Of a stretch of DNA of 64,000 bases, positions 51,446 to 64,000 are shown piece by piece. The stretch is from Dioscorea cayenensis subsp. rotundata. Taxonomy: Eukaryota > Streptophyta > Magnoliopsida > Dioscoreales > Dioscoreaceae. The position numbers were made by a program, and so were the translations under genes. The stretch spans positions 22,101,589-22,165,588 of the forward strand of contig NC_052486.1 in NCBI RefSeq assembly GCF_009730915.1, read 5' to 3'. The notes under the pieces were generated by a model. The model searched no databases and was not told the origin of the DNA. It was given only the letters and a program-made list of their open reading frames with translations. Each line of letters begins with the position of its first letter. Position 1 is the stretch's first letter.

Positions 51446-52211
51446 TATGGACAGTTACCAAATCCATGTCAACCTTTGGAGTTCACCAATTGAGGAATTA
51501 TTCATGTGGGTTTAGCCATCCTAAGGAATCGTTTAAACTATCAAAGGAGGAAAAATCTACTTCAGCATTACCGCGGAACCATTACTACACCTATTCGTCC
51601 TTCAGCTCTTTCACCCATTTGACCCCCAAAATTATAATGATATTACTAATTCCTCATTATGCACCTTAACATAGGACCTAGTCACAGACCTTGACATGAA
51701 AGAATCTTTCTTAGGACCTATAGTGAATATGAAGAAGTAAACTTATCCTTAAAAAAGCCCTTTCTAAGCCAACTAAATGAGAGAACAATTAATGATTGAT
51801 TTTTATTCCATACTCGAAGCCTTTTTTCTTTTAAAAGCCTACTAACAAAAGATCATGAATGATAGGATCTTAACTAATAAAGGAAATAACAGAAAATCCA
51901 AATAAACAAATACACAAATAAAAAAACCCAAACAAAATAAAATCTAATTGGATAAACTAAACCGCATTTAAAGTTGCCTTACTTCTTTGATATTACTCTC
52001 CACTAAAAGCATCCACATCATTCCCTTATTAGCGTGTGTGGCCCCTGTCCATCACATTGAAAAATTATTGCATCTACCTAGTCATTTTCTAGATTTGAGT
52101 TTCCAGACAAAATTTTGTTTATACAAGGCGAGCCTCTATCTATGCATTTACCTCCTAAAGGCAATTCTGCAACTCTTATGACCAGGTTGTGTAGTCCACC
52201 ATGAGTGCCAA
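51446..52211. other. Right flank of the viral cluster
   Basis: AT-rich sequence without recognisable genes. The virus-host border is at CTTCCCCG / ATCATATGG near 51445. The last part, before the primer-binding-like site at 52212, may be internal sequence of a degenerate LTR element. Confidence 0.5.
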
Positions 52212-53738
52212 GCTTTGATACCAATTTGTTATGTGCAGATCTTGCCACCATGCGACTCACCATGAAGCTATCCTTGATAAATGACACATTCCGTATGTGT
52301 ATTCTTCTTTAGCTTAGAAAAACACCAGATGGCCTTCCATAAAAAGCTTACATGCTAAAGTAGAATCCCTTTTTTGTCAATCCTCTAAAGATATAGATTA
52401 AAGTTGAACAAAACAAGATAAAACTTTGTGCCCCTTTGACTTGCTCTGCATATGAGAACATTGTATATGTGTTCCCTAAAAAATCGTCCATAACAATTTA
52501 TGGTTATACTACGATACTAGTAATATTTTGTCACAAATAAAGACTTGTATAATATACTGAAATATCAATTGTATTTCAACATTCTCCCTCAAACTCATGG
52601 TGTCAATTCTTCAAAATTGACTTCATAAGTGTGGCGAATATTAGTCTCAGAATACATTGATGATGATCCATAGATATACTGAAAATACCAATCATATTTT
52701 AATATTCCGTCATAAATTCACAGTGAATGGAAGATGAACTATGAGTTTGTCAATTTTTACAAATGCAACTATGAAAGTGGATAGACGAAATAAGACTAGA
52801 ACATGCTGGAAATCACCACAGTTGTATTAAAATTCCAATCATATTTCAAGATTCCCCCTCAAGCTCATGGTGATGGAAGATGAACAAGGAGTTTGTAAAT
52901 TCTTCAAACATAATCGCAAAAGTGGATGACGAAAAATAAAGGCGGACTATGCTCATGATCGACTGGTAAATATATTAAAATACCACTCATATTTCAACAT
53001 TCCCCTTCAAACTCATGGCAAATGGAAGATGAACTATGATGAACCATGAACTTTGTCAATTCTTTAAAAATACTTACAGAAGTTGATGATGAAAATAAGA
53101 CTCAGAACATATTCATGATGCCCAACAAATATTGATGACAAAAACAAACTAACAGAGTGATAAATTGAAATTGCCTGGAATATTAACCCTTTTTTTTATT
53201 TAAGGATGGGGAAACCTAAAAAATCATCACTTAACCTTATTTAGGATGGTTAGATGAGCTTGATAGAAGGATACCCTATCTATCTATATATATATATAAA
53301 AGATATGTTGAAGTAATTGGATACTTGCAGAATGAATATCAAATGAACCTGAGTTTCTTAATTCTTGAGACAATAACCCGACATAAGTGGATGACCAAAA
53401 TAAGACTTGGAACATATTGATGATGACCGGCAAACATTAATGACAAAAAGAAACTGACAGTATTGACGATGACCGGCAAATATTAATGACGAAACAAAAC
53501 TGACAACGGCAGATTGCAATTGATGAAAATTAAATCAACCCATTTTTCTAATTCAGAAAAGTTTAAAAAGCCCAATAGAAAAATGCCAGATATAAGAAAA
53601 AAGGTTATTCCGAGGAAGTTGAATATTCCCAGATGAATATAGATGAAATTGATGAGTACTGATCTCATTCCAACCCAAAGTAGCGGGAGAAAAAGTCAAA
53701 ATATATTGATAATACCATGATCATAGCTCTGATATCAT
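52212..53738 (-). mobile_element. Degenerate LTR-retrotransposon remnants (minus orientation)
   Basis: Read on the minus strand, TGGTATCAAAGC (52223-52212) and TGATATCAGAGC (53737-53726) each match the initiator-Met tRNA primer site with one mismatch. A 355-base TG..CA stretch (52227-52581) lies next to the first site and is preceded by a polypurine-like GAGGGAGAA. The junction (CATGAGTTTGAGGG, AATGTTGAAATA) recurs in diverged form near 52850 and 53000, giving an imperfect tandem pattern. No gag or pol frame is visible. Confidence 0.6.
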
Positions 53739-54256
53739 TTGAAGAAGAAAAAAGGAAAGGAAGATCACAGAGAATAGAGCCATGTCGAAATAGATAATGG
53801 AAATGAGGAAAAGAGAGATTACCAAATTAAGTTATTGCAATAAACCTCCACTGTAAATGTTTCACAATAAATATTTTCAACTAATAGTAACATCAAAGAC
53901 AGACTCCCTTGATAATTATACCAAGACACTCGACACCAAATATAACTTATTTCATGAACTAAATATCAATCATATATCAACATTTATTATTATCAATAGA
54001 GGCAATTTTAGAGTCACTATCACTGTTAATGGATTTCTTTCTAATCAACCATTATCTAAACTAAACATGTTAGTCTGAATTACTTATCAATCTTTGAAAG
54101 ATTTTTTTGTCGAAATGAACAAGGTATTTGACATTCATGGGAATGGAAATTAGCAAGAATCAAATTCCTGAAAAAGAATCAAATTCCTGAAATCTATGAA
54201 AAAAACACCCCTTAACCCCTAAATATAGAATAAAATGTAAAATAGGAGAAGCTGAC

Positions 54257-57200
54257 CCAACAAATGAAGCTGCATATCGCACAAAAGGCACATCAACAGA
54301 TGAAAGCCGAGTTTTCCATCTCACAACCTGAGCAATATCAAGCGGTGCCTTATAGCCCAAGATGATTTGCAAAGCAGATGTTATAGGATCCCGGACACCT
54401 GTAGTACTGCAACAAAAAGAAAAAAATGTTAATCAGGTTTTTACCAGTCTAACAAGGGCCAGAAAAGGCATAACAACAATAAACTACAGATAAGAATCAA
54501 AAAATCAAAGACTCATGTGCCATGATTTTATCCAGCCCAAATGGTGGTCAATATTAGCCTAAATAATGCAAGGGTCCACCTTATCACAATGGCATCAGTC
54601 GAGCCAGAAGGAATCAATCCAAGTCTAAACCAATCATTAGGAAAGGAAAGGACTGGATCTTGATCTGCATTAGCCAAAGCAATTATATTATGAATCAGGA
54701 AATTATGATAAGCTGGCAGAAATGAACAACTACCTGAAAAGAATTGAAGCTAGGCAGGTAATAACCAGTCATAAGTGATGTTGCTTTTAAGAAGACACTG
54801 TATAAACTAACCTGCATTGCATTGTTCAAGTTGGTGTTCTGTCATAAAGTGTAGATAAAAATTAAAATGTGTTAGGGCCTTGCAATCATGCATATATAAT
54901 GATGAACCCAGACTTAAGTTCAAACAACATGAGATTTTCTAAGACATACTGATGTTTGAAATGCCCCCTCCATTTGATTCTGAAGTTGAGATAAGAGGTT
55001 CATGGGCATCGTTTTCATTTGAGGCCCTGTCATTAAAGCTGTTGATTCTATGCTGTTGATCTTGATCAAGACTTCCAGTATAACCAAACTCTATGGGAGC
55101 TGGTGGATAAGGTGCCTTATGCCTTGAAGACAATAAACCGTTCAGGATTTCATTGAATAGACCATCGCCACCCTGAAACCAAATGACAGCTACTCTGTCA
55201 ACTGGAAATGACAAAACACAGTTGTTACATGGGAGTGGAAAGAACAAAAGGAAAACTATCTTCAGTGGCTAGATTTCCACACTAAGGATTTTAGCAAGGT
55301 GCAACATTTATTATAATGAGTGGGCATAACAGGAAATAAGCATGAAATTTTTTTATCCTCAGAAAAAGTTTGCTGCTGTGAAAGATCAATGTCAAAAGGT
55401 AGTTTCCATGTGGATCATAAAAGACAGGATGTAGTTACCAAAGAAAAACTCAAAGAATAAAACTTTTTTAGGTTGATGGGCTAATTGAAATAACTTCGAT
55501 TTCGGACAATGAGAATGTCTTCTAAAAAATAAATATAAATAAATAAAAGTACAGTAAAATTTGACATAGATTGGCTACGACAGAGAATAGCCCACATCTG
55601 TCACTCAAGTAAATAGGGTATACGGAGCAATAAAGAAATTTTAATGTCAAGCAGCAACTTTTTTTCTACTCTCACGGAGGTCAAGATGGACATGGATGAA
55701 GTCGAAAGTTCTGAAATGTATTAAAAGAAATTTAAATGTGAAGCAGAAACTTTTGACACTTAACTAAGGTAAAAGAAGGAGATGGATGAAGTTGAAAGTT
55801 CAGAAAGGTGCTAAAAAAAATTTAAATGCCAAGTAGAAACTTTAACTCATGGAGATGGATGAAGTTGAAACTTCTGAGAGGTATTAGATAACAAAAGATA
55901 AAAGAGTATAGCTCACATGGTGCCATAACAAATAACCAATTGCTGAAATATCCATGAGACAAATAGTAAGCAAGAAAAGGCATCAAAAAAGCCGAAAGTC
56001 AATGGCCAAGTGGGCTTTCTAATATAACTTGAAACACTTGTGCTTCCATTCTTTACTACTCTTAAGTCTTATTTTTGCAATCATAAATTGTTTTTGCTCA
56101 ATTAACAGAAGAATTTCATCAATAAAATAGACAAGAAAAATGATGAGGGACATCAGGCTAAAAAGAAGCTGAATTAAATTGGAGACAGATTACTAGCATC
56201 ACACTAACAAGATTTTAAGAAACACACCTAAACTTGGTTTGCATCTCACAAAACCAGGAAATGAAGATAATTTTTCAGAAAATATTCATTGCTTTCCTTC
56301 TTTTATTAGTGCTCTTTTTATAGACTTGTAGTACATGAACTAGAAAACCAAGACTCATAAATTTTCACAAGAACCCAAGAGATGCACATGGAAACCAACA
56401 AACTTAAACACCCTAATAAATATTTAAAACGTTCTATGAAAATTTAAAGACTTTTGACTTGGACTGGAAGCTAAAAGTCACAGACATGGGTTTTGGTCTT
56501 TGATCTCTCTTTCCTTTTATGAGTCTTCAAAGGATGGTTTCATTTTGCATCCAAAAACTAGCTAAGAAATACAAATTAGATGTGCAAAAATAGAAGACAC
56601 AGGGCTAGAATCATACCACAGCAACAATGCCATCAAAAGCACCAAGTACTTTGTCTGTAGAAGATGTGATGATGTCATATGCATGCCCAGCCCGCTGTGT
56701 CACATTTACCTGATTGGAATTAGAACACGATGTAAAACATCTCCCAATGAAAGTTGTAGAGAATCATAATCACAATGTTAGTGTAAAAGCTAATCCAATC
56801 TACTTACCTTCACTTCAACTTTAGCTCGAGAGAACAGAGGAGCAACAGTCTCCCAGTTTTTCCACCCCTTACCTTTTCCACATAAAGGATGAACAAAAAC
56901 CTAGAAAATCCTCCAAAAATCATCAAGTGGATATCTTTATTCAAATCAAAGAAGTTTAGTTAACAAAAACAGAGAAAGTCAACTCTACCAAAAGACTCTT
57001 TGGTCTTCCTATTTCCATCTGTATAATAGAGTTCAATTGCTCTGCCCATGCTTGACATGTTTTCAAGTCAGTGTGGCCAAACATGTACTCCGAAAGAATC
57101 CAGGGACCAGGAGCATGAGATGCCCCTTGTTTGTAATAACTATGCACCACAAAACGAAACATCTGCACATGCAAAGCAACATAACATTAAATAAAATAAC

Positions 57201-58459
57201 AACTTAACAAGAAGTCAAAAGTAACACAGAATTTTGCGGAGAAGTAAGAAAGAGGTTCAATCTCAACTAATCTGAGCAACATTTTAATTGATTAAAGGAA
57301 ATGTCCAACTCTACTACAATGACAATCAGGGAAAAACATAACCTCAAGGTTTCTACCCGAAATTAACCCCCCAACGCTCGCAGTGAAGTCATGAATCAAG
57401 CCCAAGCCAATATACTCAATAGCATAAATATCAGAATATTTGATCTCTGCCTCAGTCTCGGCATTAATCTTGATTCCCAAGCAAGAACGTGAATTCAACT
57501 CCTGCATATCAATAACAGAAATAGTAAATAAAGCAAAATACCAGAATTTTCATAGTTTGAATCATTCTCTACTGAAAATTAATGTATTTTTCAATCTAAA
57601 ACAGGCCAAGCATCCAATTCTGCTACAAAAGACTGGAAATGTGAACAGACATGCAGAAACCCTCACAATAATATAAAAACATACCCTTTTCTCGAAAACC
57701 TACAACCACAGGTCAACACCATAAAAAAAATGCACCGCATTGTTCTATTGTAAAAGCATGGCATCTACAAATACATAAATAACCCAATAAAAACCATAAA
57801 ATTCCAGCTGTTCCTTGAGAAATAAGAACCAACAAAGATAGTCCTGGTTCTTGAAAATCAAACACAAAAGAACCATGTACCTTAAAAAAACCATAACATA
57901 ACAAATCACAAGAGAACCCAACCAACACCATTTTAAAAAAAAACCCCTAGATCTTGAAAATAAAACCCAAAGAAACCAGCACCATAAAACAGCACCGCGT
58001 AATTCAGCAAACACAGCGTAACATCCATTAACATCGAAAGAACCCAATCAACACCATAAAAACCTCTCCTTTTCTATTGAATCCAGAACCAAACAAATCA
58101 AAACCTAATATTCCAAAACCAAACTCGTCATAAATCAGCACTATAATAATCCACATTAAATCATTCATAATCACAATCAAAACCCTTTCTTTTCAAGCTA
58201 AAATCAACCTAGTTCTAGATGAAAATCAAACCAACAAGCAATCAAGAAACCCCAATAATCAAAAACATAAGGTGTGCTTCAACTCTAGATCAATCTAGTT
58301 AAATGGAAACCCATGCGACCTTGTTCCGAAGAGACTTACAGCATGATCGGAATCAATAGGCTTCCAGGAAAACCCATCGGCATTGAGAGTGAGGCGGACC
58401 TCGCCCACGCGATCCAAGAAGAGGGCGGAGCTCGGTGAAGCGGATCCATTCCTCTCCAT
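54257..58459 (-). CDS. ACD5: Ceramide kinase (ACD5-like), 5' part only
   Basis: Phosphorylates ceramide; loss of the Arabidopsis gene ACD5 causes ceramide build-up and spontaneous cell death. Eight exons with GT-AG borders: 58459-58340, 57501-57343, 57162-56989, 56900-56808, 56709-56617, 55172-54950, 54664-54580 and 54406-54257. The N-terminal PH-like part (LTLNADGFSWKPIDS) is followed by the lipid-kinase catalytic domain: VFVHPLCGKGKGWKNW, GGDGLFNEILNG (nucleotide-binding Gly-Gly-Asp), GLIPSGSTDAIVI and QVVRWKT, RYAASFVG. The exon at 54257 ends in phase 2 at a clear donor, but no downstream exon is found before the viral cluster. The C-terminal half, with the CxxxCxxC motif of ceramide kinases, is missing. 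An upstream in-frame ATG at 58516 is possible. Confidence 0.9.
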
Positions 58460-58759
58460 TCGGATCCAACAAGCGAGACGAAGACGAAGACCAAGACAGA
58501 GGAAAAAAAAATCCAACCATGTTCTTTATAAAACGTTTTTACATTTCACCCCCTGAAAAACAGCCAAATTACATGCCACCTCTCACTGTTCAAAGATACA
58601 ACATGACCGTTGGATTAAAAAAAGTGTTGAATCGTCTGAATCCCAGCAGTACACGTGGCTTTAATATTCGTGCTGTTGATGATAATTTTTTTTTTTCACA
58701 AAAACCCTATACATTTGTTGAAAGCCTCCAATCACATATGTTGAGGTTTCTTTTTTCAT

Positions 58760-59000
58760 GCACGGCCCCATAAATTTTCATAATTGCCTTAACTTCATCA
58801 AGCTCTTTTAGACAGCACAAGCGAGTCCGTCTAGCCCGCGCACCCTCACCCGGTGACATGGGAGACAAGTTGAAAAAAGCAACTCATAACTGGAACTCAT
58901 TATTACCACTAGGTCCAACGAGATTTTGAACTCGAAACATTTGAAATTTTATACTTGTATTCTATAGTGAGGGCAATACTCTGCTGAGCTATGAAACATT
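58760..59000 (-). mobile_element. Possible tRNA-derived SINE
   Basis: On the minus strand a tRNA-like A box (CATAGCTCAGCAGAG) near 58990 is followed about 60 bases on by a B-box-like GTTTCGAGTTCAAAATC near 58930, then a GC-rich body with CCGGGTGAGGGTGCGCGGG. Target duplications were not identified, so the limits are approximate. Confidence 0.5.
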
Positions 59001-59519
59001 TTGTTTTGTCAATCTTATCTTCTCACATCTCATTATGAAAATATAGAATTACTAAATACTTTTTTCTTCATTTAATATGTATGCGAATAATCTTTAGTTT
59101 TTGTTACATAATCTGGTTTTTTTTGTAATTAATCTTAGAAAAATTAAAGACAACTCATTAGATAGCCTAATGAAAAGTCACTTTGAATGGTGGGTGAGTG
59201 ATGCAAGATTAATTTCCCCGATATACTGTATATATATGGTACAAATATTATATTGATACTATTTACCTATTGTTCACTAGGTCCCTGTGGGAAGGGCCGT
59301 ATTCTTAAATAAAAAAAAAATTAGAGAAAAATAACTACGTTTCAATATAGATTTCCATGGAATTATTCTTCCAAATGAATTGGAATATTACTGAAGAACA
59401 GAGTGACATTTCACTCAAAGTTCTGCTTCAAAAACTCACAAACTGAAAAAACTCATGCATTTTTAATCTCATGATATTTATTTGCGCATTGATATTTATC
59501 TGAAAATTCACTCAAAGTT

Positions 59520-60240
59520 TAGTTTTACAAACTCACAAATGAGAGGAACACAACAAAATAGTGAATAACAGCAAAGTTTCAGTATTAATTTTCACTGTAT
59601 CACCAACTGCACATTGATCTTCATATGAACTGAAATATTACTAAATAAATTCATACATGTTTCAATAATATGAAAAAATCAAAAGAAAAAAAAAAGAGGA
59701 ACTCACAACTGAAAGGAAATCAAAATTACAGAAAAACACAGTAAAGTTTCATCATTAATTTTCACTGTATCATCAACTTCACATTGATCTTCATATGAAC
59801 TGAAATATTACCAGAGAAACTCATACATGTTTCGATAATAATATGAAAAAATCAAAAGAAAAAAAAACAGAAACTCACAAATGAGAGGAACTGAACAAAA
59901 TAGAGAAGATCAGCAAAGTTTCAGCATTAATTTTCACTGTATCATCAACTGCACATTGATCTTCATATGAACTGAAATATTACTAAAGAAACTCATACAT
60001 GTGTCAATAATATGAAAAAATCAAAGAAAGAAAAAAACAGGAACTCACAACTGAAAGGAACTCAAAATAACAGAAAAACACAGCAAAGTTTCAACATTAA
60101 TTATCATGATACTAATATCTGCACATTGATCTTTACATGAACTGAATCATTTCTGAAGAAACACACATGTTTCAATAATGTGTAAACAATCAAAAAGTAG
60201 AAAAAAAAACAGCAATTTCAAGATTCAACAAGCTTAAAAT
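59520..60240. repeat. Tandem array, about 171-base period, four units
   Basis: The anchor ATTAATTWTCA recurs at 59584, 59754, 59926 and 60096, giving periods of 170, 172 and 170. Each unit holds GCACATTGATCTTCATATGAACTGAA, ACTCATACATGTTTCAATAATATG and an A-rich tract followed by ACTCACAA. A degenerate fifth unit may lie at 59340-59530. Confidence 0.88.
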
Positions 60241-62407
60241 TACTGAAGAACAAACATACAGAGAACTCATACAAACTTTTGCATTACAGAATCACAAACT
60301 AAACAAAACAAACAATCAAATAAGAAGATCATGCACTGTCCATAATGTAGAGTTGAACCTTTCCAAATTCATGAAGAACTCTAAAAAATAAAATCTGGGA
60401 CTTGTCAAACTTCCATGAATCTGCTCAAACTTTGCAACTAAAGACACCAACCTTCTCCATGGTGCAATGAAAAGAGTCAGAGGAAGAAACCAAATTCCCA
60501 ATTCTAATATCATCTTTAAACAAACTCTCTTCTCCTATTCAATCTTCTTCCAAACATATAATTCCATTTCAATAGTGTTATCACTGAGTTTAATAGCAAA
60601 AGAAAGTAGACAAGCAGGATAAAGAGAGCAATTAAAGAAGATAAAGCATCCTTGTCAAGTGGGACCATACTGTGTTTGTGCACAAGTGGTTTTTATTTTT
60701 TATTTTTATTTTTATTTGTCAAAGGAAAAATATCTATGTATAATTAATTTGTTGTCTTTATATAAATTATTGGAGCATTGGCAAATAAGTTATTGATTTG
60801 TTTGAATAATGGCATTCCATTTTCTTATCCAATCGATTAGGTGTTTGATTTTTATGACAGAGCTAAAGACATTAATACCATTGTGCTTGAGCTGTCAATA
60901 TTAAATTGTGATGCGATGGTGGATGGAATTTTGGATAAATCATTAAGTAATGGGACAGCAAATGAAATAATAAAAAATTGTTTGCCTCACATGCTCTGTT
61001 TTAACTTTTCCTAGAAAACAGTTTTCTATTTTTAAAAGATATATATATATATTGTTTTATTTAATTATTTGTTGTGATATATATATATAGCTAAACATCG
61101 ATGCATGCACAAAGTGGGTGGAAGAGAGAATGCAACAGTAGAAGAAACACTACCCAAAATTTTTATACTGAGTGAAAGAACAGATGAGAGAAAGGTGTTT
61201 GTTAGTTTTAATAGCTTATGTTATAATACTATGAGGAATAAGCTTTCAAACGGTAGAGATCGGTTGTGAGACTGTGCATTTAAAGATCTGAAGATTGATG
61301 AAATTAATGTGCATCTCGATTTTTAATATTTATCCCACTTGATACTATTTACAAGCACAGTAATGAATTTGTTGAGATTATATTGACAGTTGAATGATGA
61401 TCAACATCCGTAGATTTCATATCTACGGATGTTCATAGATGAATGCTCCTTTCTTTTTCTCTCTATATATATTTCGTGTAAATTTTGAAATTATATATAC
61501 TTCGGTCTAAATTTTGAGATTATATGAACTTTTGAATTAGTTAACTACTAAATATAATTTAGTTGTTAATTTTCAATTTTTAGAGTTTATATATTTGCCT
61601 ATATACATGATATTTTTTCTTTTTTACTTAGCAACCAGTCATCTTTTTTAAATAAAAATATATATATTGTTTTGTATATATATCATGATAATAATCAAAT
61701 GATATTGATGGCTAACTATTTATATTTATACCATGAAAATTATCAAATGATATTGATGACCTGCATTGCATATGACTCTTGACATAACTCAAGAGCTAGT
61801 TTAGGACTTTGGTGGGTTTCTGCAATATTGATATTAATTAAATTTTCAAGGTATATATTTATATATGTAAGATTACAAGGGATTAAATAATTTATGCACT
61901 TTAAAATGAGAAATACTTAAAAAAATTAAACATTTAAATAAATTTATATTTTGGAAAAAAAATATTTTTCTATATAATTATTATGGTTATATCCCTAAAG
62001 ATGGTTAAATGATTTAGTCATTGCAATAAATTGTTTTTTTTTTATTTTTTTGTAAGTAAAAACAAAAAGATAAGAAAAACTAAAACACCAGACACAAAAT
62101 CAAACTAAAAAATAGACCATTCAAGGATTCAATTAAAATTAAAAACCCATACTTCTCAGTTTTCATAGTGGACCAGTACTACTGAACTAAAAATTTAATA
62201 ATAATCTCATTTTCTAATGCATATTTAAAAAAAAACCTTCAAAGAGCATAAGTGTAATTGTAATGTTGTACAAGGGGCATATCTGCAAAACTATTTTTAA
62301 ATTTTTTTGAAAAATGAAATTATTAATACAACTTTAAGAAAACCATCCATCTTTATAAACATCTCTCCATAAAACACGTAATTATTTGTTATTTATAAAA
62401 ATACATA

Positions 62408-62674
62408 CTCCTTCGTCCTTTCTTACTTGTCAAGTTTTGGAGTTCTTTTTTTATTTATCATATTAAAAATATTATATAATATTAAATATTTTTCCTAAAT
62501 TTATCTTTTAATTAAATATATTTATATAATTTTCAATTAAATCATAATCAACTAAACATTAAATCATATATTTAAATAAACGTAAAAAATAATGAAATTT
62601 TTTATAAAATATAAATAATTAATTTTTCTTAATCAGTGTGAAGAGGTCAAGTTGACAGAAAAAAAAGAACCGAG
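62408..62674. mobile_element. Stowaway-like MITE
   Basis: 267 bases from CTCCTTCGTCC to GAACCGAG between TA dinucleotides. The inner inverted part (ACTTGTCAAGTTT with GGTCAAGTTGACAG) supports it. Degenerate relative of the CTCCCTCC type at 10032. Confidence 0.65.
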
Positions 62675-62911
62675 TATTAAATTATCAAATATTTTAAAAT
62701 TTTAAAATTAAAAACAAGGGAAACGTAATCATAGTCGTTTCCCATATAATGTCAACCCGTTTCCCATCAGTAATCAAGGGAAACGATCCCTTTCCCCTTG
62801 ATGAACACCTTCGAAAACCCTAGAAACTGAAACCCTAATTCAATGGCGGCTTGATCTTATTGATCTCATATATATATATATAGATAGAGAGAGAGAGAGA
62901 GAGAGAGGGGG

Positions 62912-63794
62912 ATGGAGGAGGCGAGAGGAGAAGGAAGAGGCGAAGGATGGTGGTGGTGGGCGGCGGCGAGCTCGGCGCAGTTGGTGGCGGGGATCACGGC
63001 GTACCGGCGAGGAAGCGGTGAAGGAGCAGTGATGCCCTTCAAGGCATTCTCCATTGCGACTCTCTTCGTTAGCGCCGGCGCTACGGCGGTCGCCGGAGCG
63101 CTTCAAGCCTCCGGCATCCATACGGTATATTTACCAAAATGCCATTTGGGTTTTTTTATTCAAATATATCTGGCTGAATTTTGTATTTACGTGTTACTCC
63201 CTGAACATTTCCATGGAACCCCTTGACATATTTTCATATTTTGAACATGGGACCTCTTTTTTTTTTTGGAAGTTTACCCATATAATATGTATAGACAATA
63301 TGATTTTTAGGAACGTACCCTGAATCTAGAGACGTAACCACAGCAACCAGATCACCCATCTAATAACTACTATTTCATTACTAACCTCTGTTAACCCCAC
63401 TTCTGGGGTTATATTTATAATAACAGAAACCTTTAGATGATAATCAAATGGTTTTTGTGGGACATCTCTAAATTTTTAAATCTAAAGATATTCTTAGATT
63501 ACCGGTCCTCATATATATATATATATATATATTATAAACATCAATATTTGTATATATCCTACTGTTAAAAACAAAGCACATTTTTCTCATTACCGTAGCG
63601 TAACATAATAGTAAAAATGATGATGAAACATGATAATTAAAACACTTTTAAGGGAATAATATATATTTATATGTGTGTGGCCCTTTTTATTGTGTAACTC
63701 ATGCTTGAGAATTGAACAGGTGGATGATATGAAAGAAGTTGGCTTGAGAATTCGGAGATGGATGATGACAGCAGCTACAAACAAACAAGACTAA
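62912..63794 (+). CDS. Small predicted membrane protein, two exons
   Basis: Exons 62912-63124 and 63720-63794 with GT-AG borders give 95 aa. The N-terminus is acidic and glycine-rich with a WWWW run, then comes a hydrophobic stretch (AFSIATLFVSAGATAVAGAL) and a basic C-terminus (RIRRWMMTAATNKQD). The pattern ASGIHTVDDMKEVGLRIR resembles short uncharacterised plant membrane proteins; I cannot name a function. The exon 1 end in phase 0 and the GC-rich coding exon in AT-rich surroundings support a real gene. Confidence 0.72.
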
Positions 63795-64000
63795 AAAGGT
63801 AACTAACTGAGGCATATTTATGGAACTTTCTTGTAGATTTGAAAGGAGGAATTTAGATAACTTGGTTTTATGTCATTGAAGTCCCTGTTCTTGTTTTTGT
63901 CACCGGTTCTGAATCCTTTTTCAGATTTCTTATTTTCAATGTGTATGTACAAATATATTACTTTCAGGGGGGTAAATGAAAAACACAGCAGAAAAATGAT

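Larger units (their letters stand above)
59000..62911. other. Gene-poor spacer
   Basis: No gene with support. Apart from the tandem array and the MITE listed separately, it is AT-rich with TA microsatellites at about 61040-61090 and 62868-62881. The last 100 bases, with AAACCCTAG and AAACCCTAA telo-boxes near 62815-62840 and a GA run (62885-62908), are the promoter/leader of the gene at 62912. Confidence 0.5.

Noticed and set aside
60316..60513. 65-codon minus-strand frame after the tandem array
   Set aside because: No homology, no splice context or promoter; likely chance.

Overview
This is a plant nuclear window: intron-rich host genes (autophagy, lipid, arginine and chitinase genes), AT-rich spacers, nested DNA transposons, tRNA-derived SINE-like elements and two runs of exactly 1000 N (16726-17725 and 41485-42484). 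The geminivirus-derived cluster fits yam (Dioscorea), where endogenous geminiviral sequences are established, but the species is an inference.

Host genes. Positions 1-7110 and 34370-41484 are two copies of one segment: the 3' end of a class III chitinase followed by ATG3 on the minus strand. Copy 2 is clean (chitinase 33087-34674 intact, ATG3 36578-41458 intact). Copy 1 has one-base indels in both genes. Downstream of ATG3 copy 1 lies a minus-strand phosphatidylserine decarboxylase gene (8159-16222) with a damaged C-terminus. An intronless chloroplast N-acetylglutamate kinase gene lies at 20445-21485 (minus). A ceramide kinase (ACD5-type) gene starts at 58459 and runs leftward, but only its first eight exons (to 54257) are visible. 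A small two-exon membrane-protein gene sits at 62912-63794 (plus).

Mobile DNA, 21.6-31.6 kb. A 1.3 kb hAT-type element carries a captured epoxide-hydrolase fragment and a nested SINE with 18-base target duplications. Next comes a three-level nest of Mutator-like elements (24157-30568), each level flanked by 9-base target duplications; one carries a Ulp1-protease (C48) remnant. A GC-rich-ended hAT element (30588-31617) holds another hAT-like element. Two relatives of one inverted-repeat family lie at 23235-23661 and inside the chitinase intron.

The remarkable part is 42566-51445, an endogenous geminivirus cluster. Two DNA-A-like units in opposite orientation (Rep, REn and an unrecognised 106-aa ORF where coat protein is expected) flank a DNA-B-like unit with a movement-protein gene (broken) and a nuclear-shuttle-protein gene whose 260-codon frame is open. 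The DNA-B unit is bounded by direct repeats of its common region 2506 bases apart, as expected for a replicating circular genome captured as slightly more than one unit. The left repeat keeps the origin hairpin with a variant nonanucleotide. Between the first DNA-A unit and DNA-B lies a tandem and inverted repeat patch with small unrecognised ORFs. The whole cluster is a large inverted repeat that could give double-stranded RNA against related viruses; that last point is inference.
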